Source of the DNA: Zygaena filipendulae
Lineage: Eukaryota > Arthropoda > Insecta > Lepidoptera > Zygaenidae
Length of the DNA stretch: 64,000 bases
Direction: 5' to 3'
Assembly: GCA_907165275.2 (NCBI GenBank)
Contig: OU015649.1
Span: forward strand, 13,422,001 to 13,486,000
The number at the start of each line of letters is the position of its first letter. The stretch's first letter is position 1. This document shows, one piece after another, positions 10,301 through 22,139 of the stretch. The position numbers and the translations under genes were made by a program. The notes beneath the pieces were generated by a model. The model had not been told where the DNA came from, searched no databases, and saw only the letters and a program-made list of their open reading frames with translations.

Positions 10301-10965
10301 ATTAAAGCGCAAAACATTTTACTGACTACTGTTTCTTATGGTTCCACCCCTTTTCAACCCTCGCAAGAGTTGAATTTCCATTGGATGATTTGCATAATTT
10401 TAATAAAGCAATGAATTTATGTGTTAGACTATACATAAATCTGAAACCGGACAAAGAACTGACAAAAAAACCGTGACATCCCTATTTGATGCTAGATATA
10501 TGTACTTAAATGCTAATGGTGGTGAGACGCGAAGAAAAATGTTTACATAAAACTTTCTATTGCAATGCTTTTCCGGTATAGAAAAAAACGTCTACCCAAC
10601 AATTCGTTGCGGGCACCATCAAAAAGAAAGTTGTAAGTTTTGTGCTGCAGCAAACCATAATATGTTAAATACTTACGTCCGACAATGCTGCATTCTATAA
10701 CAACAATTAAATTATTGTTCTATGGTAATAAATAATAATCTTTAGTAGGTATGAACATTCATTCGCTCTTGAGTACTTGTATAACATTCATCCGAGAAAA
10801 AAAAATACACAATACAACGCATGCTGCGCATCGGAATGTTGACTCTACACGCAGTGAGTACAATCGGAATCCCTTTAGATGAAATTTTAAAGTACCTACC
10901 CAAAAAATATGTTTCTTCTGGTCTTGTCTTCTGCACAGTTATCATCAAAAATTTGTATTTAGCAC
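10301..10965. other. No supported feature
   Basis: Two opposed open frames near 10742-11057 overlap each other and show no domain. Nothing else is recognised. Confidence 0.4.
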
Positions 10966-11170
10966 TACATAGTATAAAACAAAGTCGATTCCCGCTATCT
11001 GTCTGTCCCTACTCCCTATGTATGCTTAGATCTTTAAAACTACGCAACGGATTTTGATGCGGTTTTTTTGAAAAGAGTGATTCCAGAGAAAGGTTTATAC
11101 GTATAGTTTATTCTGGAATTTCCGCGGCAACTACGAAATTACCGTGAGTGAAACCGCGGGGGACAGCTAG
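10966..11170 (+). mobile_element. Helitron-like element
   Basis: ATAGTATAAAACAAAGTCG, then CCCGCTATCTGTCTGTCC, opens the element. It ends with GTGAGTGAAACCGCGGGGGACAGCTAG at 11167-11170. The middle contains TACGCAACGGATTTTGATGC. Confidence 0.75.
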
Positions 11171-14047
11171 TTCTAAATATTCTACTAATAGATATTATTA
11201 TAATTTTGGCTAAACTGTAGCCCAGTAGTCTTTACTAGACTCAATTTTTTTAGGTCACAAGACTAAGCAGGCGTTGTAGATGTACGATAAGTAAACTCAA
11301 TACCATAAAGTTATAATATTATTCTTAATATGTATTACAGTTAGCACAAGCACAACAAATGAAATGTTAATGAATGCAAAATCAAAATTGTTATTTATTC
11401 CCCAATCAAAATGGCAAATTGATTTGTAAAATATTTGGTTTTAGTCACTTAATATTATTATTTATGTGACATTGATATAAATAAAAGATTATAAACCGTC
11501 ACACTTGTAGCGGTAATAGATTTCAAATTTATTTAAATTAAAAATCGTTAATTATAGCTTTTGATAGATTTTATTTAAATACCTATATAATTATCGTTTT
11601 TTTTTGTATAGTAATAAACTGTAAATATAGCCACCTGACAATTGATTTTATCATTGATCATCCTAGTTTTCATAATATATTTGCAGAAATCACAACAACT
11701 AATATTCATTTATTATTAATTTTAATTGCATATAATGTTTTTTATTCAACATTAATACCAAAACACCGTAAAATTTCTTAAATTTCCTTACATTTAAAAG
11801 AAATTCAATAATACCAACACATTTAGATCTTTCGCAATTTTAATCTTTTTTGGATTTTTACGAATGTGCGTCACGAAAAAAATGGATTTCAAAGAAACTT
11901 GATTGCTTCGTAACTTTTATCCATGATCGACATAATAATATGAGACATTTTTCTTTATATTTTGTAATCAATATTTTTCTAAAGAATGTGAAAGTGAGGT
12001 ACTTAAATGGTACCGTGGCCAAAATTTAAATAAATCCTTTTAAATATTTCCGATTTTGTTAAAAAAAAAAATTTCATTGCTTGTTATGTTGTAAATAGCC
12101 AGTAAAAATTAATGGAAATAAGACTTTTCAATTTTGTAATCTATAATGTAATTTGTCAAACGCATCGTATCGCTGTAGCGCGGCCACGCATTTCGGAACT
12201 AGGCCGTTTGCACTACGAACGCACCTTTCACTCGGTTGCAACTCGAAAGCGATGCGCTACAATAAAATCAGCAACAAAAGTAACCTTGTTAATAGCCACA
12301 GAATAATCATGTCAATATAAAAACAGTTATAATATAAATTTCAATTTGATAAAATATTATGATAGAACACGAGACACAAAAGAAGGAATTAAAAATACAA
12401 GTGATGAATAAAAAAGTAAGGATTTTATGTATAAATCTCATGGATGGTTTGCAATTTTACTATCACCTCCTCGTTTATACAACTAGTGCATAAATAATTA
12501 TAATATACCAACATTAAGCACTAACTAAGGTTTACTTAAAATTTTAAACAGGATAATTAATTATTATAAATGGCTCTCCTTATCTAAAACGAATGACTCA
12601 AATTTCATTATGGTTTTTTTTGCTTGCTCTACCTACGATTGAGATATTTCCGCTGCCTTTGCCTAACGGTCATATTTTATTTTTTGTTATACTCGTATTT
12701 ATGATGAAATGGAACAGAATGTACACTTGTCACCTAACCAATAAAGCGTTTAAGGAAAAAACCTACAATGACGTCTTCTGAACTGCAAAATAGGTCAATA
12801 ATAAATAATTAACATACGATCGTTACCACGTTACATCAACCGCAGTTGTAATTAGAAATTTTATAATTATTTATTAACTTTAATAATGGATAATGTAAAT
12901 GCAGATTTTATAAATAAAATGTAGTTTGTCTGTGTGGTCTACTGTTTTTTTTAGTCAAGTGATTACCGCCGCGATTATACAAAAACCTTTGGTTTTTCTT
13001 AATAGTGTATAAACTGTTGTGGAACAGCTAGGCTTTTTCCGTGTGTCAGGATTCTCCTTGTGTACCTTCCTTATTCATGTTTGTGATCAAATTCATTGTA
13101 ACAGTAGACATCGTTAATGAGAGAAGTCACCGACGTACGATGGGATAACGATTTTCGGATCCGATACGATCGATTCGATTCTAGCATTTATGCGTTTCGA
13201 TAAATCGCAAATCATCGTATAATACCTACAGTCCACTGCCCAGATCTACCTCACTTCCGAATAGCAATCGTAATTGTCTTTCTTTTGTTGAAATCCGACA
13301 TCCATGGAAGCTTCTATTATACTTAAAAGATACCAATAAAAAATAGAATTTTAAAACGACAATCGTGTAGTTTGACCTGTTCAGTAGTAATATAAGCTTG
13401 TCGAAGAACTGGTACTATACTGGTCTGTATTTCTGGTCTGTATTTGGGTCAAGGATTTTTTTTTTGTTTGCCAACAGGAGGGAAGCGTGTTGCATTATTT
13501 GGACCCCACACGGAACTATAGTCCCCAGAGCATTCGTTTTCATGTCTTTTCGTCATTATTGTTTGTGCGTTTCGCGAATCGTGGGACGATGCGACGCAAA
13601 TCTTCAACGAGGACTTAATATTTGAAATATTTTTTTACTTATTTTTCATCACTAATTCAGAGGGTGTGGTTTGTATACGTATGAGTCTTTTGTGACTTAT
13701 GAACGGTACCTAATTACTGATCAACGACATGAGTTGAAATTGAGTGGCCATTTCTTGAATTTAATATTCTCTCCTTGCATTGTATAAGGTTGGCTGTAGT
13801 TTTGCAATCATATAAGGCAAATTGGGATACAAGTGCGGGCTTTCTGTGTCGGCGGGCAATACCAATGAACGTCACCTGTGAGGTTAATAGTTAATAGATT
13901 TTCATTTTATGCAGGTAAATAAATACCTATGAAGGTCAATGTGTAATTTAAAACAAAATGTCTACATCTAACCATTTATTTTAGGTCAAATTAAAAAAAG
14001 CATGAATTACCTATATTTCTGCAATAATTTCGAGTAAAGAATAATAA
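11171..14047. other. Long AT-rich stretch without recognised gene
   Basis: I see no domain in the short frames at 12112-12306, 12593-12781 and 13398-13625. A CG-richer patch at 12165-12262 contains GTAGCGCGG and GATGCGCTAC words similar to those at 63020-63130. AAGTGATTACCGCCGC near 12957 is a small fragment of the repeat found at 37890-38045. 13140-13215 is rich in CGAT words. Confidence 0.45.
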
Positions 14048-14243
14048 TCCTACTAATATTATAAATGTGGAAGTGTGGATGTTTGGATGTTTGGATGTTT
14101 GTTACTCAATAACGCAAAAACGGCAGAACGGATTTGGATGAAATTTGGCATGCACGTTGTCAGGGGTACAGAGAAGGACATAGGGTACTTTTTACCCCGG
14201 GAACTCCGAAATTACCGCGGGTGAAACCGCGGGGCACAGCTAG
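14048..14243 (+). mobile_element. Complete HEL-A Helitron, 196 bp
   Basis: It runs from TCCTACTAATATTATAAATG to GAAACCGCGGGGCACAGCTAG, between A and T. The hairpin is CCGCGG-GTGAAA-CCGCGG. Near the 5' end it has three tandem units of GGATGTTT, against one unit in 54132-54322 and about 74 in 43268-44144. Other conserved words are ACGCAAAAACGGC and CAGGGGTACAGAGAAGGACA. Confidence 0.9.
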
Positions 14244-14523
14244 TTAAAAATATAACTCGCTTATAAGAATAGACTTTCTACAACAGCGGGTCACCATGAG
14301 GGCACTATTCGATCATATGCGTTATCTATAAATATTGCAGCAATATTGGTTTATACAATTTTATCCTTGTCCTAAAATTTGTAATAAATTATAGTTAATT
14401 TCGCATTCATTACGAATAAATAAAACGGATGGGTTAATGTATTGAATTGATTGAGTTTCAATGTGATAATCGTCATAAATACATCATTATGCTTCCCCAC
14501 TTTTTGCTTGATCCAAATACTTA

Positions 14524-15216
14524 CGGTCGAACTGAGAGTCGTTTTAATGATTATTCAATTGTAAGTGAAGATTTAAAAAAAAAACTGCCGCACTCAGAGA
14601 CGTTCATTAAATTAATGTTAATTTTCATTTAACTTATAAAGTTAAATTTAGTTGATCGCCATTGGCATTTAAAGATTTTGGTTAAGTTAAATAACATGGG
14701 ATACGGTACGTATTACAGGTATTACATACGTATTACAGGTAAAACCTAAAGCTAAAGTAGCGATATACTTTTAAAGAAACCCCTTTACCTATAGCTACTG
14801 AAGACTAACCCGCCGACAGAGAGACTAACGGCCGCACTCAGAGTCGTTTTAATTTATTTATTTATTAAATACTAATTTATAAATATTGTAACAACTTGAC
14901 AGTGCTACATAGACCTTTTTAGGTTTTTCCGTGCACCGACGTATCCGTAGTTATTCGTAAATAGGTATAATATAGGTTTAATTATAAAATTATACTTAGA
15001 GTAGTTACGTACCTGTTTTTTTTTTCTCTCTATTTAATCTCTATTTAATCTTAATAATTACTTAATATTAAGATACCTATTAAAACAAAAAATCCGCACT
15101 CAGAAACTTTAATTAAATTAATAATTACTTTAATGAACGTCTCTGAGTGCGGTAGTTTTATTGTTAAAATTTTATTTAACATTAAATAATCATTAAAACG
15201 ACTCTGAGTGCGACCG
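14524..15216. mobile_element. MITE-4, old copy split by later sequence
   Basis: The left half (14524-14640: GAGAGTCGTTTTAATGATTA, then CTGCCGCACTCAGAGACGTTC) is matched in reverse by 15085-15216, which ends ACGACTCTGAGTGCGACCG. Between them a third one-sided end (GGCCGCACTCAGAGTCG, 14830) and a retroposon tail (14851-14942) are present. The most economical reading is one or two palindromic elements interrupted by retroposition and rearrangement. Confidence 0.65.
14851..14942 (-). mobile_element. 3' end of a retroposon (TAAA-type tail)
   Basis: On the minus strand CGTCGGTGCACGGAAAAACC runs to TTGTTACAATATTTATAAA and then a short AAATAAAT repeat. The same sequence is at 49905-50002, with a longer tail. 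This resembles the 3' UTR and simple-repeat tail of a non-LTR element or SINE. Confidence 0.65.
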
Positions 15217-16142
15217 AAATATATTCAAAAGAATATTATTTTTTACTTTTAATAATATTAATTAGGTATCTATCCTATTAGCTAAATAGAAGGCTGATAA
15301 CTTGATATTGCAGACAAGTATAGGAGGTACTTCAATTTTATATATTGTAGATACAAAGATATTATCATTATACGTATTTATATTTGGAGCCTCTGATCTC
15401 TACCCACATGAGAATCCCCTCAGGAATTTTTGACGTACTAGGATAAAACGTACTTTATGTCTTGATTCGTACCAACATCTGTCTACCAACGTAGCTCCAT
15501 TGAAATCTCATGTTTCATGACACGTTGTACCTACTTAACTGTGAAAAAAAAACACTTTTGCTCCCAAAATTAAACCGACTTCGATCTGGGTCGAATCACC
15601 AAAAGCTACTATTCATTAAACTATTTCATTAGATCTGTACCAAATTTGTATGTAACGAGTTATAAACCCTGTTAAACATAAAATATGAATATATTTAATA
15701 GAACTTATCTAACTATATGTATTTATTTATTTTTGTATTATGAGTAGGTATACATTCATTCCCACAAGCATGCAAATGAGCCCAGGAGAGGATTCATAAA
15801 AATGGATTTCTCGCATAAAGAAGTAGGCAGAAACTTTAAATGACCTCCACTTGCTATAAACCGCCACCTCATCTACATTGGTGATCTTTCTCACACATGC
15901 CTGTCCAAGTGTCCATTTCTACAACTCAAGACGTTTGCTTTCCTAAGGACTTCCTCTATCTGATTGATAACAGGCTTTTTCGGACGCTCTCTTGTGACAC
16001 ACTTGCTCTATATATTTCTTCAAACTCTATATTTATCCATGCTTTATAATAACAACCTGGACTCTTATTCACTATGACCATAACACGGCCCGTTACGGTA
16101 ACGCTCCACACACGCGCGCAACTGTCTTTCTGTCGTTCTCAG
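15217..16142. other. No supported gene
   Basis: A fragment AAACCGACTTCGATCTGGGT near 15572 is loosely like other insect repeat ends. 15760-16060 is less AT-rich but has no frame of interest. Confidence 0.4.
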
Positions 16143-16280
16143 TAAAGTTACACTCCAAAAAACATATTCACAACGTTTCTTTTGGCATACAGAATTATAA
16201 TTTCTAATATTGTGGCACCTGGACGATTGGGATTGTGTTTTTGGGAAGCGCGTTATGAGCAAGGAATGTACGTGGCTGGT
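16143..16280. repeat. Dispersed repeat R1, copy 2
   Basis: It matches 1-142 in the same orientation. It is followed after 10 bp by the 5' half of a Helitron in reverse. Confidence 0.6.
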
Positions 16281-16289
16281 CATAGAAAA

Positions 16290-16391
16290 TAAATTCTATG
16301 AAAAATTTCATGATGATCGGTCGAGCTGTTAAGACGTGAAAACGTAACGGACAGACAGACAGAGTTACGTTCACATTTACAATATTAGTAG
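16290..16391 (-). mobile_element. 5' half of a Helitron-like element
   Basis: Read on the minus strand it starts TCCCTACTAATATTGTAAATG, continues with GTCTGTCTGTCCGTTACG and stops after GATCATCATGAAATTTTTCAT. The 3' hairpin and CTAG are missing. Confidence 0.6.
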
Positions 16392-17023
16392 GGATTTACA
16401 ATCTTTCTACCAGTTGGATCCTTTGGATGAATGCTTTCACATTATTTAAAAAAACGCATTCTCTTTGTTCGTCTTCATCAAATTCTATTGACAAAACTAT
16501 GGAAAACTTCGTTGTAAACGTACAACTTCACACACACACACAATGCTGAACTAATAATACAAATACCTAGTGCGTGCTCGTTCCCTTGTGCATTGGGTGC
16601 GTTTGTGTGCTTACTATGTATATGTATTATGTACCTATATCATGCAAGGTGTCTATTCATGTGTGTATCTAGGTATATATGCGTGTGTATTGTGTATACT
16701 AGTTGCACACACGCACTGCCGCATTCAGAGGCGTCATGGCGCTGGTTACGTAAGCGTCGCGCCGCGTAGGGCCCTCTTTTGGGATCGGGTTTCCTTGTCC
16801 CCCCTTCCCCCGCACATCCTTCCCTCAAGGATTCACTATGGAAATTGACAATTTTGTAATGAACCACTTTAAATGATACGCGATTCTTCTATAGTGTTGC
16901 AGGCGAACGATATAGGTTTCTTAGTGATCACACACAAATGCTAAGAGTGTGCAAATCAGTTGATGATGATTGATTGAAACATACGTTAAATTGTCATAAT
17001 ATTATCTTTTATTTTGTTCTCTA
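16392..17023. other. Mixed stretch with CA repeat and GC-rich patch
   Basis: A short CA microsatellite lies near 16531-16552. A GC-rich patch at 16720-16830 contains AGCGTCGCGCCGCGT (16752-16766), which is found again exactly at 22171-22185 inside another GC-rich island. Two overlapping frames here look compositional. Confidence 0.4.
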
Positions 17024-17041
17024 CTAGCTGTGCCCCGCGGT
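17024..17041 (-). mobile_element. Helitron 3' stub
   Basis: CTAGCTGTGCCCCGCGGTTT is the terminal end of a HEL-A type element. The rest is missing. A retroposon-like tail with ATTCT repeats follows at about 17110-17172. Confidence 0.55.
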
Positions 17042-17449
17042 TTTATTACAATATTTTATTTTCTGCTCTTATTATTATATAATTATGTTATTATTTTGGT
17101 TTTTTATTTTTTTTTTCTTCTCTTTTCATATTGTCTCGTGGTCTGTGTGTGAATAAATACCATTCTATTCTATTCATTTGTAAAAATGTCGGAAAACGAG
17201 TTTTATGATTACAACATATTATAATATTTACATTCTCTATGTATTCACTAAGCTGATTTAGTATAATAATGTGTTATAAGAAAAAAAAATGAAAACTCAA
17301 GTTTGATAACGAATCGAAATAATAATGAATTCTGCAAAACATGATTTTAAAACATAAAAAAGCAGCAGGTTACATCAGAAATATAAACATGTATATACTT
17401 AATATTGTAAATAACATTATAAAATTAGTTTGAATGATTATGGTTACTA

Positions 17450-17651
17450 CTAGCTGTCCCGCGCGGTTTCACCCGCGATAATTTTGAAGTTCCCGCCGAA
17501 TTGTTCCATACAAACTTTGCAACCCTTTTTCGTCTCTTAGGGGTTTGAATTTATCATACAAAGAACACACTATTCAAGGTCCAGATCTCTAGGACCAGCG
17601 GTTTAGGCTGTGAGTTTATCCATCAGTTATTTAGGACAAAGAATTTTATAT
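17450..17651 (-). mobile_element. HEL-C Helitron, interrupted at its 5' tip
   Basis: CTAG at 17450-17453 precedes CCCGCGCGGTTTCACCCGCG. The body has ATTGTTCCATACAAACTTTG and ACCAGCGGTTTAGGCTGTG. Its 5' tip TTTTATATA is cut by the MITE at 17652 and resumes as ATATAG at 18001. Confidence 0.8.
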
Positions 17652-18000
17652 ACAACGTGTTAATGAATTAACTGAAAACTAGAAAGTAGTTTGCTCAGAA
17701 TCTACTAGCGAATCGCACTATGTTTTAATATAGGATATATTTTTTCATTTTTATCAGCCCATGTCTAAATTATTTATAATACAATATTTGGCGCGTACGC
17801 CGCCCCCAGCAAAAAAATTCGAAACGGTAAGCGCAGGCGTAGCGCTTGGAATTTCGTAGATAGGTCACCTCCAAACTAATGTTGAATAACTTTTAAAGTA
17901 TAAATTTTTTCGACATAAAATATAATTATCTTAATCATATTATTGTTTATTTTTTTAAATGGGGTGTATCAGGTTTTCAGTTAATTCATTAACACGTTGT
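17652..18000. mobile_element. MITE-3 copy 1, inserted in a Helitron
   Basis: Terminal inverted repeats are CAACGTGTTAATGAATTAAC at the left and GTTAATTCATTAACACGTTG at the right, extending to about 27 bp. The element is about 349 bp. The flanks read TTTTATATA and TATATAG, so a TA or TATA target duplication fits. The copy at 27147-27470 is in the opposite orientation. Internal words shared are AAACTAGAAAGTAGTTTG, GGTGACCTAT/ATAGGTCACC and GGGGTGTATCAGG. Confidence 0.85.
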
Positions 18001-18429
18001 ATATAGATGACACAGGTTGTTTTAATGTTAGCAGTAAATTGTTTCAGAAACTTTTATAGAGGATTTATTGCATGAGTGTAGATAAAACAAATTATGCTCT
18101 ATTATGGACGAATTTACCTCCGTGTAATATTGCAACAATTGTATCGCGCTTGCAAGAGTAATTTGGTAGGTACATTCGAATCATGTCCTTATCGTACTGA
18201 GTGCTGTAGGCCTACCGAATATAGTGAGGTTATCTTGGCACTGCCACGATAGTTACGCTCCATGTGTTTATTTAGTCTGTTCTGACGTTTGTCGTCTGTC
18301 GTAACATCCAACTTCATATAATTATTTGAAAAATCTTCAGCTTTTACTGAAGCTATACATCAGTGGCGAAGGGTGAAATATTGAGAGGGGGAAGCCGGAA
18401 ATCTACTTTAATTTCAACTTATTAAACTA
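18001..18429. other. No supported feature
   Basis: It starts with the 5' tip of the interrupted Helitron (ATATAG). The rest is ordinary AT-rich DNA. Confidence 0.4.
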
Positions 18430-18515
18430 TTAACTGTTCCCCGCGCCAGTTCGGAGTTCCCGCGGGAATTCCGGTATAAAAAGTCCTTCCCTGTATCCCT
18501 GATAACGTTCTCAAT
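18430..18515 (-). mobile_element. Partial HEL-A fragment
   Basis: AACTGTTCCCCGCGCC lacks CTAG. It is followed by TTCGGAGTTCCCGCGGGAAT and AAAAGTCCTTCCCTGTATCC, then breaks off in GA-rich sequence (18519-18550). Confidence 0.6.
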
Positions 18516-19400
18516 TACGGAGAGAGAGAAGAATCGAATTAGAGAGAGATGTTGCGTCTGAAGGGAAGCCGGTGGGAATCGGCTTCTATGGTACATTCGC
18601 CACTGCTATACATTTTTTTATTATTTATGTATTAATTTTAGGTATTCGCGTAATTAAAAAGTACCTGCCTACTGTATTGATACCAAAATTCTCTACCTAC
18701 TTATTGCTGGCGTGCTAGAATCTTCATCACTATACCATTATTTAGATATATTTTTCAAATTATACAGCGTTAATCAATGTACCTACCTTGATCTGTTCAA
18801 ATCAAATATGCTGCTATCGGACGTTAAAACTTGCTTAGTACTAATAGATAGATGTCGTCTAAGCAACTCAAGAACAGATAAGAACACAGAAAACACTGTA
18901 AGAAAATTTTCCTGAGGAAAGTTATCAGCGGAGATTGGTTGCCATAAAAATAAAATATAAATATCTATTTATATAATATCGGGATGCGGCATTCTATTGA
19001 GCTCGGAAGGTTATTAGCTTGCTAAACGAATAATCTCCTGAATTCTTAAACGAATTTCCATAAATTTTGGCTGGTAAATTTAGGTCCAGGACCAGATCAT
19101 AGAGTAGGTAATTTAAAAGTTCGTGCAAACAAAACCGCAGGCCAGTTAATTTTTTTTTGTTTTTTAACCACCTTAGTTAAATATTATTGGTGTTTTTGTT
19201 TTTAATCATACACACCATCTAAATCAGATCCAGTTTTCAAGGTTGTGGAACACTGTAACTGTTTCGGTTAACTTCTCTATACATCCTATAGAGACATCTT
19301 ATCAGTTTATAGTTCTATGACAACAATAGAAGTAGAAATTTGCATGCTTACTACCTAAAGAGCTTGTAGACTATTTATTTAGTATATATCAACAATAAAT
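18516..19400. other. No supported gene
   Basis: AT-rich. The frame at 18712-18915 has no recognised domain. Confidence 0.4.
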
Positions 19401-19635
19401 GGACATAGATAAGCAATAGTGTGTTAACCCACACTGGAGAAATTTTGAGTAAATCGTGTTTTAAAAGTTTAGCGCCATTTTGTGTCAACATTTTTTATGT
19501 TTAATATTTAGCTACATATTTAAGCAATGTAATAAGGTAAACACATAATAAAAAAATGTTCCCTAACTCTCAATAAATCGTTCTAAATCAATAACTTAAG
19601 TTTGTGGGTTAACATGTTATTGCTTATCTGCGTCC
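19401..19635. mobile_element. MITE-2 copy 2
   Basis: It starts GGACATAGATAAGCAATAGT and ends TATTGCTTATCTGCGTCC, 235 bp, in reverse orientation to the copy at 6795. It is flanked by AAT and AAAT. The body is clearly homologous, for example AAATCGTGTTTTAAAA and GCGCCATTTTGTGTCAAC. Confidence 0.85.
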
Positions 19636-20137
19636 AAATTTATTATGAAAAAATGATCAAATAAAATGAACCGCGCTTGCATCATCACAAAAAGCCTCAC
19701 AGATTATTACGACACATATAAACTTAATTCATCTAAATAATAAAGATATCGAAACAATATAGATAACCCGAAAAATTTACTTACATTACACTACATAGAT
19801 ACTAAACATACAGCATACATACTGAAATTTGAAACATCGCCCGTGAAAATATCGGCTTTGTATATTTGGACGATACGATTCGTGGTCACGTGAACGGAAA
19901 CTAAAAGATTGTAGTATTATAATAATCATAAATTGTAACGCCAGCCTTCGTGGCTGAGTACCTACCGATAGCGACGTCATCAAAATTTATTGTTAGATAC
20001 GTTTAAAACAGATCGAAATTACAACTGAGCTGTGGCTCATGAGATGGGAATTTTGAGCGGGCCTTCTTCTATTTAGGACTGACTGACCTACAATCCTCAT
20101 ATACAAATAGATAAGTCCTAATTTGAGGTTTATAATT
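19636..20137. other. No supported gene
   Basis: A 65-codon minus-strand frame (19786-19983) has no domain. CGCCAGCCTTCGTGGC near 19939 resembles CGCCAGTCTTCGTGGC near 20923, a small shared fragment. Confidence 0.4.
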
Positions 20138-20365
20138 GGATATCGATAAGCAATAGTGTCAACCCAAAGTGGAGCTATTTTGAATAAATCGTGTTTTAAA
20201 ATTATAGAGCCATTTTGGTCAAAAAAATTTTACGTTCAACATTTTGTGGGTAAAATTTAAACAAGGTAAACACTTAATCAAAAAACTTTTTCTGTTTCCC
20301 AAAAAAGGCGTTCTGTATCCATAACTTCATTTTGTGGGCTAACATGTTATTGCTTATCGGCGTCC
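20138..20365. mobile_element. MITE-2 copy 3
   Basis: It starts GGATATCGATAAGCAATAGT and ends TATTGCTTATCGGCGTCC, 228 bp, in the same orientation as 19401. AATT flanks both sides (ATAATTGGA and TCCAATTG), a possible target duplication, but part of it is palindromic with the ends. Confidence 0.8.
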
Positions 20366-21351
20366 AATTGTCTCGAAGTTTTGCATGTTAGTTACAGTCA
20401 ACAGCAAATATAGGTATCGGAGCACGCTATATGTGTTGAAATAGCTCTACTCTAACAAAAAACCAAAAAACATCTGCACAAGAAAAGTATTAAAATTAAT
20501 GTTAGCATCGTATGCGTCAGTATCATTTGAACATGTGTAATATTTAATATCTTCACAATTACCATATTAATTGAGTTTGTATACCAACGAGTGTTGGTTC
20601 GCTGCATGAAAAATAGCTATCAATTACGTTTACAAGTTTGTGAAGTTAGGAAATTTTCGCTCTTAAGTCCAACTCTACGAATGACTGTTTTTTTTTTTAC
20701 CAACTGATTTGGGTCGAAAAAAATTTTGAAAGGACCCCGGAAACTGAAGCGAGTAAAACCGCCGGCAACTGCTGGTTAGATATAACTTAATGCTTCGGGT
20801 CACTCAACTTTGGTGCGCAGTGGTTTAGGCTCGCATTTCAACCTTGACTCTAACAAAACTTTGATTGTCTTTTTTTATTTCCTAGCAAAACGAGCGAGAC
20901 AAAACAACTAACTTAGCAACACCGCCAGTCTTCGTGGCCTTAGGCTTTCATATATAATATATATAACATAGACAGACCTAGACACTCATTCAGTCCGTCG
21001 TTTAATTAAGTTATCAAGTTCGTATATTTATGTACAATTTGACATAAATTGTATAATATAAAAGATAGGTAAGCTAGGTATTATAATAGGTATGGGTAAC
21101 TAATTTAAATTTCAGCTTGTATAATTTGTTTCCTTTTAAAACCACTTCGTATAAATAACAGATGTAAAGTTAATAGGTATCTACCAGTTTGACTAGAATT
21201 CATAAAAATGCTTTGATGACCTCATGAATTTATAATAGCAATTTTTTACTATTATATTAACTATCGGGCTTCGCAGCTTTTTAAAGGACTACTACGCCTT
21301 ATATTCATATTATTATCCACATTGTAGGTATGCTTACGTTATATATATATA
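20366..21351. other. AT-rich stretch with a weak Helitron-like end
   Basis: GGAAACTGAAGCGAGTAAAACC near 20740 is a decayed Helitron 3' end. No gene is supported. Confidence 0.4.
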
Positions 21352-21612
21352 CTAGCTGTCCCGCGCGATTTCATCCGCGGTAATTTCGGAGTTCCCGCGG
21401 TAATTCCGGGATAAAAGTACTGTAGTTTACGGTGATAAGCAGTTCCCCGCAATAATTCCGGAGTTCCCGCGGGAATTCCGGGATAAAAATTATCCTATCT
21501 TTTAAGTTGGACCATATTATAAATGGTTACAAAATTTTATCAAAATCCGTTCAGTAGTTTCGGAGTCCATCGCGGACAAACAACGTGACACGTGATTTAT
21601 ATATATTAAGAT
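21352..21612 (-). mobile_element. Helitron-like element with duplicated 3' hairpin region
   Basis: CTAG at 21352-21355 leads CCCGCGCGATTTCATCCGCGG. The GTTCCCGCGG-AATTCCGGGATAAAA block occurs twice (about 21391 and 21465). The rest (TTTTAAGTTGGACCATATTA to AACGTGACACGTGATTTATA) matches 24538-24686 in reverse. Confidence 0.75.
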
Positions 21613-21624
21613 AAGATATATATA

Positions 21625-21800
21625 CTAGCTGTTGCTGCGGTTTCACCTGCGGGCCGCGTTAATTTGGGAGTTGGGAGCGGAAAATCCGTGAATTATTTTC
21701 TTAGCTTACTTCTACTCTCCCTACACTAAACTGCCAAACAGCTTCTTATGTCTCGTAGTTTTTAGATTTCGCGTTCAGTCAGTCAGTGACCTTTCACTTG
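21625..21800 (-). mobile_element. Helitron-like element, diverged
   Basis: CTAG at 21625-21628 precedes GCTGCGGTTTCACCTGCGG. TTCAGTCAGTCAGTGACC lies near the other end. It sits 12 bp from the 5' end of the copy at 21352, in the same orientation. Confidence 0.6.
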
Positions 21801-22139
21801 GATAAATTTTAAACCAATCACTTTTAAGGACAATGAAATTAGTAAAATTTCATCCCCTTAGATCTCATCAGAGCGAAATACCAACTTTATATTGATCATT
21901 TCAACTTTGGAATAGTCAGAACATTATTTAAATGCAACTAAAACTTACATAGCTGCCTTTGAATTATTATGGATTTTATATTTTATATGTTTAGAAAATA
22001 ATAACCACACAAAACTTGACCCCCTCTCTCAATGAGATCCCAGATCCGCGCCTGTTTAAGGATAACGAACGCTCCTACAAAACGAGGCTCGGGTCAAGGA
22101 AAGAATCAATATGGCGGACGTAAATCATTTTATAATATG
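21801..22139. other. No supported gene
   Basis: At 22108-22120 the sequence CAATATGGCGGACG resembles the YY1-type ATGGCGG element, just before a GC-rich island. It opens a 17-codon frame only. Confidence 0.35.
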
